From: Deltaproteobacteria bacterium
Lineage (GTDB): Bacteria > Desulfobacterota > Syntrophobacteria > BM002
NCBI GenBank assembly: GCA_019309045.1
Contig: JAFDGZ010000032.1
Span: 1 to 57,536 of the forward strand
DNA: 57,536 nt
Direction of reading: 5' to 3'
The notes below the pieces were generated by a model that saw nothing but the letters and a program-made list of their open reading frames with translations, had not been told where the DNA came from and ran no database searches. The position numbers and the translations under genes were made by a program. Of the stretch, positions 1-7,546 are shown piece by piece (the first letter of the stretch is position 1; each line of letters starts with the position of its first letter).

Positions 1-76
1 CATGATATATCTCACCTCGTTGATGATAGGTTCCTTGCTTCAAACGCATTCTATCTGCTTGTTTTATCAAGCACAA
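1..76 (-). promoter_or_regulatory. Start codon, ribosome binding site and weak promoter of a gene leaving the window
   Basis: On the minus strand an ATG occupies positions 3 to 1, preceded by a GAGGTGA Shine-Dalgarno at good spacing, so a minus-strand gene begins here and continues outside the window. Upstream, TTGTGC (71-76) and TAGAAT (48-53) are separated by 17 bp and form a modest sigma70-like promoter. hisF often follows hisA, but only the start codon is visible, so identity cannot be judged. Confidence 0.5.
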
Positions 77-141
77 CGAGGTTTCCTACTTTTTTTGACG
101 GTGGATTAGGGTCTGGCAGCACTGGCCTGTTGCCGCTGTCC

Positions 142-906
142 TCAATCGTCAGCCATAAGATTGGCGCCCTCACTGCTGCTCTTCGCACCTGCCACCTCGA
201 GGGCTTCTCCCAGGGTCATTTTACCCGAGTAAAGAGCTCGGCCTATGATGACTCCAACAACGCCGTCTTTTTCTATCGTACGCAATTTGCGGATATCTTC
301 TATGCTTCCCACACCGCCTGAAGCAATAACCGGGACGTTTATGGCTCGAGCCAGCTCTCTGGTAGCGTCGATATTCGGACCGCTCTCCATGCCATCCCTG
401 AGTATATCAGTATAAACAATGGCAGCAAGCTCCAGAGACTCGAATCTCCGGGCCAAGCTGATAGGATCAATGGATGTGGTTTCGCTCCAACCCTCAACTG
501 CAACGCGTCCCTGGCGGCTGTCAATACCAAGGACAATTCGTCCTGGGAAGTGTTGACAGGCCTTCTCCAGAAGCTTGGGATTCTTATGGGCCGCAGTAGC
601 CAGGATTACCCTGGCAACACCGAGATCCATGTAAGCTGCCACCGTGTCGAGTGTTCTGATGCCCCCACCCACCTGCACTGGAATGTTAATCTGACGCACT
701 ATGGCACTTAATGCATCACGGTTTCTGGGGTTCTTCTCGAAAGCTCCGTCCAGATCCACCAGGTGGAGCAATTCTGCTCCCTGTTGTTGCCAGCGAACCG
801 CTGTCCGCACCGGATCGTCGGAGTAAACAGTGGCAGTGGCCATATCTCCCTGGGCCAGACGTACGCATTGGCCGTTTTTGAGATCGATAGCAGGAATTAT
901 CTTCAT
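142..906 (-). CDS. hisA: HisA, phosphoribosylformimino-5-aminoimidazole carboxamide ribotide isomerase
   Basis: This 254-residue protein is a full-length HisA, the (beta/alpha)8-barrel isomerase (Amadori rearrangement) of cytosolic histidine biosynthesis. The N-terminus has the AIDLKNGQCVRL signature with the catalytic Asp at residue 8; the second phosphate-binding half carries YTDILRDG and IASGGVGS. Its start overlaps the stop of the upstream thioesterase gene as ATGA (4 bp), so the two are translationally coupled. About 138 bp with its own promoter separates it from the next minus-strand gene at the window edge. TrpF-like dual function (PriA) is possible in some lineages but nothing here requires it. 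Confidence 0.96.
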   Translation of the reverse strand: MKIIPAIDLKNGQCVRLAQGDMATATVYSDDPVRTAVRWQQQGAELLHLVDLDGAFEKNPRNRDALSAIVRQINIPVQVGGGIRTLDTVAAYMDLGVARVILATAAHKNPKLLEKACQHFPGRIVLGIDSRQGRVAVEGWSETTSIDPISLARRFESLELAAIVYTDILRDGMESGPNIDATRELARAINVPVIASGGVGSIEDIRKLRTIEKDGVVGVIIGRALYSGKMTLGEALEVAGAKSSSEGANLMADD

Positions 907-1370
907 TTCACACCAGCCGCCTGTCGCCTGCTGTCATCTTCTTCGAGGATGCTCAACAGCTCACGCAAAAATTCTGGGGGTCTATATACCTTGCCATCGT
1001 CGTCTGTGCAGACGTGTACCGTGTAGCCTTCTGCCAGAAGCTTATGGTCACTCTTGCGGTATATCCGATAGTCGAAGCGCAGCCTTGCCTTGCCCTGGAA
1101 GCTGAAGTCAGTTTCTATGCAGATAATATCATCGTAGCGTGCAGGCTGATGATAACGGCAGTAAGCCTCGTAAACCGGCAGAAAGCATCCCTGTTCTTCA
1201 AGCTGTCGATAGCTGCTGCCACAACGGCGGAAGAATTCTGTACGGCCGATTTCGAACCATTTTAAATAGTTGGCATAGTAGGCTATCCCCATGGCATCCG
1301 TATCGCCATAGAGCACCCGCTGTTCTGCTCGAAAATAGTCACTGGACGCCGCCGCTTCGGAGTGACCCAC
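903..1370 (-). CDS. YbgC/4-hydroxybenzoyl-CoA family acyl-CoA thioesterase
   Basis: A 155-residue hotdog-fold thioesterase. The active-site block of the 4HBT family, DTDAMGIAYYANYL, lies around residues 24-37 and contains the expected Asp and the following GxxYYxNY. Family members hydrolyse acyl-CoA or acyl-ACP thioesters in the cytosol; the substrate cannot be deduced. The gene overlaps the 3' end of apgM by 32 bp and the start of hisA by 4 bp, so it is inside a tightly packed operon. A start a few codons further in is possible because the first ten residues (Ala/Ser-rich) are not conserved-looking. Confidence 0.88.
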   Translation of the reverse strand: MGHSEAAASSDYFRAEQRVLYGDTDAMGIAYYANYLKWFEIGRTEFFRRCGSSYRQLEEQGCFLPVYEAYCRYHQPARYDDIICIETDFSFQGKARLRFDYRIYRKSDHKLLAEGYTVHVCTDDDGKVYRPPEFLRELLSILEEDDSRRQAAGVK

Positions 1371-2580
1371 GAATAAACGCCTCCATTAGAGAAAAGCCGG
1401 GCTTGACTAGCATATTGCTGTGGCGGCCGCTGCGCTCACAAAAGCTCCTGCTACATTGCTGTTCTCCAAGAGGTAGATCAGCAATCACGAAAGGCACCAG
1501 ACCCCTGGCATGAGTTCTGCTCCGAATCGGCGTAAGATGATCCGTGATCAGCAGCAGCCGCAGGGGCTGAATCTGGCCGCCCGCCTCAAGAAGTGGGCCT
1601 ACTACCTGCTCATCGAAGGCTTCAATTGCCTGCAGCTTCAAATCGAGTCTGCCTTCGTGCGAGACCTCATCTGGCGCCTCCACATGCAAGAAAACCAGAT
1701 CCTTTTCTGCCAGAGCCTTCTTGGCAGCATCAACCTTGCCCTGGTAGTTGGTATCCAGATAGCCAGTAGCGCCCTCCACCGCCACCTTTTGCAGACCGGC
1801 ACAGGTTCCCAACCCCATAATTAGATCCACAGCAGATATGGCCACCCCGGTGATGCCATATAGTTCTTGCAGGGTGGGCATCTCAGGTCTGCGTCCCTGG
1901 CCCCACAACCAGATGGCATTGGCCGGAGCCAGACCCTGCGCCTGTCTCTGTCTGTTGATGGGATGCTGCGCAAGGATACCCATGGCTTCCTGCACCAGCG
2001 ACTTCAACAGCGGCACTTCATCGTACACTCTCCAGTACTGCGCCACCGTCTCTCCAGTCACATCATGCGGTGGAGTGATTTTGACGTCACTCTCACCCCT
2101 GTGCCACACCATGAGGTGTCTATAACTCACACCAGCATAGAAGCAGACCTCCCTGTTGCCCAGATTTTCCTGAAGAGTCCGCACCAGTTGTCGACTCTCC
2201 TCAGAGGTAATATGGCCGGCTGAGTAGTCGGCCAGCACGTATTCCCCTGCAGTCTCTTCTCTGAGAGTCACCAGATTGCAACGGTAGGCAACGTCCTCAG
2301 GGCCGAGCTTTACATCCATGCTGGCCGCCTCCAGTGGAGCGCGACCCGTGTGGAACTTTTTCGGGTCGTAACCCAGGATAGTCATATTGGCCACATCACT
2401 GCCTGGTTCCTGGTCGGCAGCAATAGTCTCGGTCATACCCAGCAATCCACAGCTGGCCAGCCTGTCCATGTTGGGAGTATGGGCAGCTTCTAGAGGCGTT
2501 TTGCCATCCAGTACCTCCTGCGGCTCATCCCCCATACCATCTCCCACCAGTATGAGATATTTCTGCTTCGTCTCTGTCAT
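1339..2580 (-). CDS. apgM: Cofactor-independent phosphoglycerate mutase, archaeal type
   Basis: This 413-residue protein interconverts 3- and 2-phosphoglycerate in glycolysis/gluconeogenesis. It belongs to the ApgM branch of the alkaline-phosphatase superfamily: ILVGDGMGD (metal Asp at residue 14), the phosphorylated nucleophile region EPGSDVANMTILGYDP (Ser about 61), HVEAPDEVSHEG, and the metal-binding TDHLTPI near the C-terminus. Length and motif order match ApgM rather than the 510-residue GpmI. It sits between hom and the thioesterase gene on the same strand, 82 bp after hom. In Desulfobacterota apgM is often near hom; the ThrA/ThrB-like kinase role suggested for some relatives cannot be excluded because no homoserine kinase is seen here. 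Confidence 0.93.
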   Translation of the reverse strand: MTETKQKYLILVGDGMGDEPQEVLDGKTPLEAAHTPNMDRLASCGLLGMTETIAADQEPGSDVANMTILGYDPKKFHTGRAPLEAASMDVKLGPEDVAYRCNLVTLREETAGEYVLADYSAGHITSEESRQLVRTLQENLGNREVCFYAGVSYRHLMVWHRGESDVKITPPHDVTGETVAQYWRVYDEVPLLKSLVQEAMGILAQHPINRQRQAQGLAPANAIWLWGQGRRPEMPTLQELYGITGVAISAVDLIMGLGTCAGLQKVAVEGATGYLDTNYQGKVDAAKKALAEKDLVFLHVEAPDEVSHEGRLDLKLQAIEAFDEQVVGPLLEAGGQIQPLRLLLITDHLTPIRSRTHARGLVPFVIADLPLGEQQCSRSFCERSGRHSNMLVKPGFSLMEAFIRGSLRSGGVQ

Positions 2581-2662
2581 TGCCGCCTCTCAGGCATGAG
2601 CCTAGAGGATAGATCTTTCTAGCCAGCAAAACCTTTACAAACGGCTTCAGCCAACACTATCC

Positions 2663-4006
2663 TCAATGAGATGGTGTTTCAAGCATGTTTTCCTCGGCAA
2701 CCCCGCCATTTTCCACCCGAATGAGTCTGGTGGGAGCTGTCACTACCTTGAGTTTGTCGATTTCTGCCAGGGCGAGCCTGACATCCTTTTCTCGAGCCTC
2801 ATGGGTCATCATCACCAGGGGTACGGAACCTTTTGCCCGGCGTCCCTTTTGAATAACTGAGGCAATACTGATGTCGTGTTTGCCAAGAATCCCGGCTATC
2901 TTGGACAGGACCCCCGGCCGATCGACTGCTGAGAAGCGAAAGTAATAATTGATGACAAGCTCCTCCATGGGCTTGAGGACTCGAGGCTGCGCCGTGTTGT
3001 TATCACAGCTCAGTGGAGGCAGCCGCACAGTGCCGCCAGCGAGTAAACTGCGGCTGACGTCCACAAGATCACTCACCACAGCACTGCCAGTGGGCATCAT
3101 TCCTGCACCGAGGCCATAGAGCATTATGTCGCCTACCGCATCTCCTGATATGTGGACGGCATTATAAACTCCATCCACTTTGGCGAGCATGTGTTCACAG
3201 GGAAGCATGGTGGGATGAACCCGCACCTCCACCCTGCCGTCGTCACAGCGAGAAATGGCCAGGAGCTTGATCTGATAGCCAAAATCACCGGCAAACTGTA
3301 TGTCGAGGGGTTCAATTTGACTGATGCCCTCGATGTACACTTCCCGGAAGTCCACTTCGCAACAGTAAGCGAGCGAGCTCAGAATTGCAATTTTGTGAGC
3401 CGCATCAATACCTTCGACGTCAAGGGTCGGGTCTGCCTCGGCAAAACCGTGTGCCTTGGCTTCATCGAGTGCTTCGCTGAATGTTGTGCCGGCTCGGCTC
3501 ATGCGGGTGAGTATATAGTTGACCGTGCCATTGAGAATGCCGTAAATGCGGTTGATCCGATTGGCTACCAGGCCTTCCCGAACAGATCGTATGAGCGGAA
3601 TGCCGCCCCCGACTGCTGCCTCAAAAGCCAGGGTTACCCCCTGTGCTCTCGCTACTGCGAACAGCTCGCTGCCATGAATAGCAAGTAGCGCCTTGTTCGC
3701 AGTAACCACATGCTTGCCCCGTTTCATGGCTTCAATGAGAAAGGTTCTCGCAGGCTCCATGCCGCCGATCAATTCCACCACTATCTGGATGCTGTCATCT
3801 GTGAAGATGTCTTCCACCCTGGTGGAGAGAACCTCAGCCGGCAGATTGACCGGGCGAGGCCGTTCTACGTCAATGTCAACCACTCTCTTGAGGTGCAGGA
3901 ACGCTCCCACCCTCTCCGCCAGTACTTCCCTGTTTTCCTGAAGGATCTTGGCAAGACCACAGCCAACTGTTCCCCAGCCAATCAAACCTACCTGAATCTC
4001 CTTCAT
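2663..4006 (-). CDS. hom: Homoserine dehydrogenase with C-terminal ACT domain
   Basis: NAD(P)-dependent reduction of aspartate semialdehyde to homoserine in the threonine/methionine branch. The 447-residue form starts MKEIQVGLIGWGTVG: the Rossmann GxGxxG is at residues 9-14, VVTANKALLA carries the conserved Asn-Lys, and AFEAAVGGGIPLIRSV plus the NGTVNYIL block mark the catalytic domain. From about residue 352 an ACT domain (FSAVDRPGVLSKIAGIL) predicts feedback control, usually by threonine. An in-frame TTG six codons earlier is less likely than this ATG. It is downstream of alaC after a 339-bp gap and 82 bp upstream of apgM. Confidence 0.95.
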   Translation of the reverse strand: MKEIQVGLIGWGTVGCGLAKILQENREVLAERVGAFLHLKRVVDIDVERPRPVNLPAEVLSTRVEDIFTDDSIQIVVELIGGMEPARTFLIEAMKRGKHVVTANKALLAIHGSELFAVARAQGVTLAFEAAVGGGIPLIRSVREGLVANRINRIYGILNGTVNYILTRMSRAGTTFSEALDEAKAHGFAEADPTLDVEGIDAAHKIAILSSLAYCCEVDFREVYIEGISQIEPLDIQFAGDFGYQIKLLAISRCDDGRVEVRVHPTMLPCEHMLAKVDGVYNAVHISGDAVGDIMLYGLGAGMMPTGSAVVSDLVDVSRSLLAGGTVRLPPLSCDNNTAQPRVLKPMEELVINYYFRFSAVDRPGVLSKIAGILGKHDISIASVIQKGRRAKGSVPLVMMTHEAREKDVRLALAEIDKLKVVTAPTRLIRVENGGVAEENMLETPSH

Positions 4007-4036
4007 GGCAAGAACTCTCAGCAAAGTGTCAGCAAT

Positions 4037-4252
4037 TCACACCGTCCACAATTCCTCGCCTCGAATTGCCTCTCTCAGCGACTCCCCCGGCAGTTCTGCA
4101 GCCATCTTCACTGCATCATCAGCAGGCATAATGTGGCAGAACAACACGCCAGCCTTGTCCAACCTCGTCTCACAACAAAAAGACACCAGATAGCGAGCCC
4201 TCCCACTGCCCTGGTGTCTGTCCAGTGACCGGTCAATATTTCTCAAGCACAC
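4037..4252 (-). CDS. Possible small protein between alaC and hom
   Basis: An open frame in the 339-bp gap between two metabolic genes. The C-terminal half (DAVKMAAELPGESLREAIRGEELWTV) reads like real protein, and on the minus strand GGGAGG precedes an internal CTG/GTG codon (about 4190) by 9-12 nt. The nominal GTG start at 4252 has no Shine-Dalgarno. It resembles no family I know. It could equally be a chance frame in a leader of hom. Confidence 0.2.
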   Translation of the reverse strand: MCLRNIDRSLDRHQGSGRARYLVSFCCETRLDKAGVLFCHIMPADDAVKMAAELPGESLREAIRGEELWTV

Positions 4253-4345
4253 AAAGCAAATATATGCAACACCATTTCGGCTGCTTGCCCAGAGAAATTT
4301 GTGGCAGATGCGTCCTCAGGTCCTCAGCATTCAAAACAAGGGCTG

Positions 4346-5527
4346 TCAACGCAGTACCCGCCTGATACCTCGAATTGCCTGCCGGGTACGCTCTTCATTC
4401 TCCACGAGAGCGAACCGCACATAATCGTCGCCATATTCACCGAAACCTCTCCCTGGCGATACGGCAACTTTAGCCTCCTTTATAAGGAACTTGGAAAATT
4501 CCAGGGACCCCATGTGTCTGTATTGTTCGGGGATGCGGCCCCAGACAAACATGGTGGCTTTTGGTTTATCAATGGCCCAGCCTATGCGGTTAAGGCCGTC
4601 CACCAGCACATCTCGCCTGGAGCGATATATATTGACTATTTCCCTTACACAACTCTGATCCGAGTTGAGGGCAATTATAGAGGCTATCTGGATGGGCTGG
4701 AAAATACCGTAGTCGAGATAACTCTTCAACCTCGTCAGTGCAGCAATAACTCCAGAATTGCCTACACAAAAACCCACGCGCCAGCCAGGCATGGAATAGC
4801 TTTTCGACATGGAAAAAAGCTCAACGCCAATCTCTTTGGCACCTTCCACCTGGAGAAAGCTGGGAGCCATCTCGGAGTCGAAGACCAGATCGGCATAGGC
4901 AAAATCATGGACTACAAGCATGCTATGTTCTCGGGCAAAATCACAAATTTTCTGGAAAAATTCCAGATCGACCACCTCAGTGGTGGGATTGTGTGGAAAA
5001 GAAATGATCAACATTTTCGGATGCGGCCACGTTTGCTTGGCAGCAATTTTGAGATCCTCGAAAAAGTCTCGATCTTTGCTGATTGGAATGCTGCGCAAGT
5101 CGCCACCGGCAATGATGACCGAGTAGGGATGAATGGGGTACGTCGGGTTTGGAGCAAACACCACATCACCCGGGCTTATCAGGGCCAGCACTAAATGCGA
5201 CAATCCCTCTTTGGCGCCGATGGTTACCACCGCTTCTGTCTCCGGGTCGATGTCCACATCGTACCTTCTCTTGTACCAGCCCGAGATAGCCTCTCTGAGC
5301 TTGGTGATACCTCGCGAGGCGGAATAGCGGTGATTGTGGCTTTTCTGAGCAGCCTGCAGCAACTTGTCCACTATGTGCGCAGGAGTAGGTATGTCCGGAT
5401 TGCCCATGCCCAGGTCAACAATGTCTTCTCCCGCCCGTCTGAGCTTCATCTTCAGTTCATTGACTTGGGCAAATACATAAGGAGGCAGTCGCCTCATTCT
5501 GCTGAATTGTACGAGTTCTTCTGTCAT
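4346..5527 (-). CDS. alaC: AlaC-like class I/II PLP aminotransferase
   Basis: A 393-residue fold-type I aminotransferase. It is very similar in motif order to E. coli AlaC (YfdZ), the glutamate-pyruvate transaminase: [15 protein letters not shown] at the start, [34 protein letters not shown], and the PLP-lysine block [16 protein letters not shown] at roughly residue 235. The C-terminus keeps [22 protein letters not shown]. The start at 5527 is preferred over an ATG three codons upstream because AGGA is 8 nt from it. It heads the minus-strand run alaC-hom-apgM and is divergent from purM. LL-diaminopimelate aminotransferase activity is an alternative for this subgroup. Confidence 0.9.
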   Translation of the reverse strand: MTEELVQFSRMRRLPPYVFAQVNELKMKLRRAGEDIVDLGMGNPDIPTPAHIVDKLLQAAQKSHNHRYSASRGITKLREAISGWYKRRYDVDIDPETEAVVTIGAKEGLSHLVLALISPGDVVFAPNPTYPIHPYSVIIAGGDLRSIPISKDRDFFEDLKIAAKQTWPHPKMLIISFPHNPTTEVVDLEFFQKICDFAREHSMLVVHDFAYADLVFDSEMAPSFLQVEGAKEIGVELFSMSKSYSMPGWRVGFCVGNSGVIAALTRLKSYLDYGIFQPIQIASIIALNSDQSCVREIVNIYRSRRDVLVDGLNRIGWAIDKPKATMFVWGRIPEQYRHMGSLEFSKFLIKEAKVAVSPGRGFGEYGDDYVRFALVENEERTRQAIRGIRRVLR

Positions 5528-5560
5528 GATTCCCATCCTGATATGTATCGAGATTTTGCA

Positions 5561-5589
5561 AAGATACCTTAACCTTTTTCGCTTGTCAA
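5561..5589 (-). promoter_or_regulatory. Sigma70-like promoter of alaC
   Basis: On the minus strand a perfect TTGACA (5584-5589) is followed after exactly 17 bp by TATCTT (5561-5566), about 35 bp upstream of the alaC start codon. This would give a short leader for the alaC-hom-apgM-thioesterase-hisA run. Confidence 0.7.
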
Positions 5590-5613
5590 AAATTTTCTCT
5601 GCGGTGAAAGCAT

Positions 5614-5642
5614 TTGACAGCTGCAGCCACCACTTTTACAAT
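5614..5642 (+). promoter_or_regulatory. Sigma70-like promoter of purM
   Basis: TTGACA (5614-5619), 17-bp spacer, TACAAT (5637-5642): six of six and five of six consensus matches. It faces purM and starts only 25 bp from the alaC -35 box, back to back. The predicted transcript would start near 5649, leaving about 275 nt before the purM ATG. Confidence 0.7.
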
Positions 5643-5649
5643 GGCAAAG

Positions 5650-5922
5650 AGTATATTCACTTGTTAGCAGATCAAGCCGCTGCCTCGGTCATGTTGCTTC
5701 TGTATCCGCTGGATTCTCACGACTCCTCCGGGTGCCACGGCGCATTCGACGTCGCCAGGTCTCTGTGGCGAGTTGCGGTTGTGGGCATGGCAAGGTGTGT
5801 GGTACCCTCGCTAATGATGCACGCCGCCACCTTTAGCCTACGCGGTCAGGTGCCACATGCTCCACAGCTATTTCCAATGAGTACTCGTACTACCCAGCAA
5901 GATCGAATTTACTGGAGGATGC
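5650..5922 (+). other. Long purM leader with a long-range RNA helix
   Basis: The region between the purM promoter and its ATG holds no convincing gene. GGGTGCCAC (5730-5738) can pair along all nine positions (one G-U) with GTGGTACCC (5799-5807), and a smaller GGCG/CGCC stem lies inside (5739-5756). No PurR box, purine riboswitch signature or U-rich terminator was recognised. It may be a structured 5' UTR or an overlapping small RNA. Confidence 0.35.
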
Positions 5923-6963
5923 ATGTCTACCGAGCATTATAAGGAGGCAGGTGTAAACCTCGACGCCGCCAACGAACTGGTATCGAGAATCAGTCCTTTG
6001 CTGAGAGCAACTTTTCACGCCAGTGTTATCACCAACATCGGCCAGTTTGGTGGGCTCTATTCTCTCGGCAGCATGGAGTACGAGCAGCCAGTGCTGGTAA
6101 GCTCCACTGACGGCGTAGGCACCAAGCTCAAGATAGCCTTTATGGCCAATCGCCACGATACTGTTGGCATTGACCTGGTGGCCATGAGTGTCAATGACAT
6201 TCTTGTCCAGGGAGCTCGACCTCTCTTTTTTCTTGACTACTTTGCTGTGGGCCGTCTCGACCTCGACCTGGTGAGCACGGTAATTGCCGGCATTGCCGAT
6301 GGATGTCGGCAGGCGAAGTGCTCGCTCATCGGCGGTGAGACCGCCGAGATGCCCGATTTTTACAGAGAAAATGAATACGACCTTGCTGGCTTTGCAGTAG
6401 GAATAGCTGAAAAGGAGCACATAGTTGACGGCTCCGATATCCGGGTGGGAAATCAGATTGTTGGACTCGCCTCCAGCGGACTCCACAGCAATGGCTACAC
6501 TCTGGTGCGCAAGATTATTTTTGAAGAACTGGGTCTCGGTGTCAGTGATTTTCTTCCAGAATGCGGCTGTACCGTTGCTGAGGAGCTGCTCAGACCGACG
6601 CGCATCTACGCCGAAGCCGTGCAGGTTATATTGCGCGACTACCAGATCAGCGGCATGGCGCACATTACGGGGGGCGGTTTGCTGGACAACCTCGAACGCA
6701 TTCTGCCGCGCGCCTGCCAGGCCCGCATCCGGGAAGGCAGTTGGCCGGTGCCTGCCATTTTCTCCATTCTCAAACAACACGGCAGATTGTCGGACAGTGA
6801 AATGCGCCGCGTCTTCAATAATGGCATAGGATATGTCCTGGTGGTGCGGACCGAAGAGCTCACAGACGTGCTAGAATTACTGCATGGTTTGGGTCAGCCC
6901 TCCTATCACATCGGTGAGATTCAGGCTCGCGAGGAGGGAGAACCTGCGGTGATCATCGTCTGA
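5923..6963 (+). CDS. purM: PurM, phosphoribosylformylglycinamidine cyclo-ligase
   Basis: The 346-residue AIR synthetase closes the imidazole ring of FGAM with ATP in cytosolic purine biosynthesis. Expected motifs appear in order: SSTDGVGTKLKIAF near residue 60, the DLVAMSVNDILVQGARPLFFLDY block, GGETAEMPDFY, GLHSNGYTLVR, and MAHITGGGLLDNLER. Length is typical. An AGGAGG-like site (actggagg) is just upstream of the ATG. It is the only purine gene visible here and is divergent from alaC; no purN follows. Confidence 0.97.
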   Translation: MSTEHYKEAGVNLDAANELVSRISPLLRATFHASVITNIGQFGGLYSLGSMEYEQPVLVSSTDGVGTKLKIAFMANRHDTVGIDLVAMSVNDILVQGARPLFFLDYFAVGRLDLDLVSTVIAGIADGCRQAKCSLIGGETAEMPDFYRENEYDLAGFAVGIAEKEHIVDGSDIRVGNQIVGLASSGLHSNGYTLVRKIIFEELGLGVSDFLPECGCTVAEELLRPTRIYAEAVQVILRDYQISGMAHITGGGLLDNLERILPRACQARIREGSWPVPAIFSILKQHGRLSDSEMRRVFNNGIGYVLVVRTEELTDVLELLHGLGQPSYHIGEIQAREEGEPAVIIV

Positions 6964-7238
6964 TTGTCCATTTTCTCCCCAGTCTTTCATCCTGTCTGCG
7001 ACTGCAGCTCATGGCAATAGGGCCTGGTTGGGTTGTCGGTGATCGGTAATTGGTTGGAGGGAAATGCCCTGTCAATATGAGGGAAGCTTCTGTTTGCGTA
7101 TTTTCGCTTGCCAATGGCCTGACGATATGGTAGATGAAGCGCCTGCAGTCAGCGAGGTTCGTGGATAGCTCTCTCCCTGCCAGCTGAACAGCTGCAGCAG
7201 ACAACAATCTCGTCACGGGTATGTGGAGGATAGTGGCA

Positions 7239-7430
7239 ATGGCAAAAGTATGTGAAATTTGTGGGAAACGCCCACAGGTGGGCAACAACGTCAGTCACGC
7301 CAATAATAAGACGAAACGGCGCTGGTATCCGAACCTCCAGCGGGTAAGGGCTCAGCAGCAAGGTTCCATCCGCTATATCAGGGTCTGCACTAGATGTCTA
7401 CGATCAGGTCGGGTACTGAAGCCGGCATAG
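7239..7430 (+). CDS. rpmB: 50S ribosomal protein L28, zinc-binding form
   Basis: A 63-residue L28 of the large ribosomal subunit. The start [10 protein letters not shown] at 7239 fits the family; the longer frame starting at 7221 adds six atypical residues and has a poorer site, whereas GGAGGATAGTGGCA lies immediately before 7239. Two Cys pairs, CEIC (residues 5-8) and CTRC (about 52-55), make this the C+ (zinc-ribbon) paralogue type rather than the C- type induced under zinc limitation. It is monocistronic and converges on rsh; no clear terminator lies between them. Confidence 0.96.
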   Translation: MAKVCEICGKRPQVGNNVSHANNKTKRRWYPNLQRVRAQQQGSIRYIRVCTRCLRSGRVLKPA

Positions 7431-7546
7431 TTCCAGGGGAAATTTCACAGCCCCCAGATGATATCCCCTGAAGCTGTGCGAAAGATTCTTTCTTGATGGC
7501 AGGTGAATTTTGAACGCCGGGCAGGCCGCATATTTCAACGAAAGCA

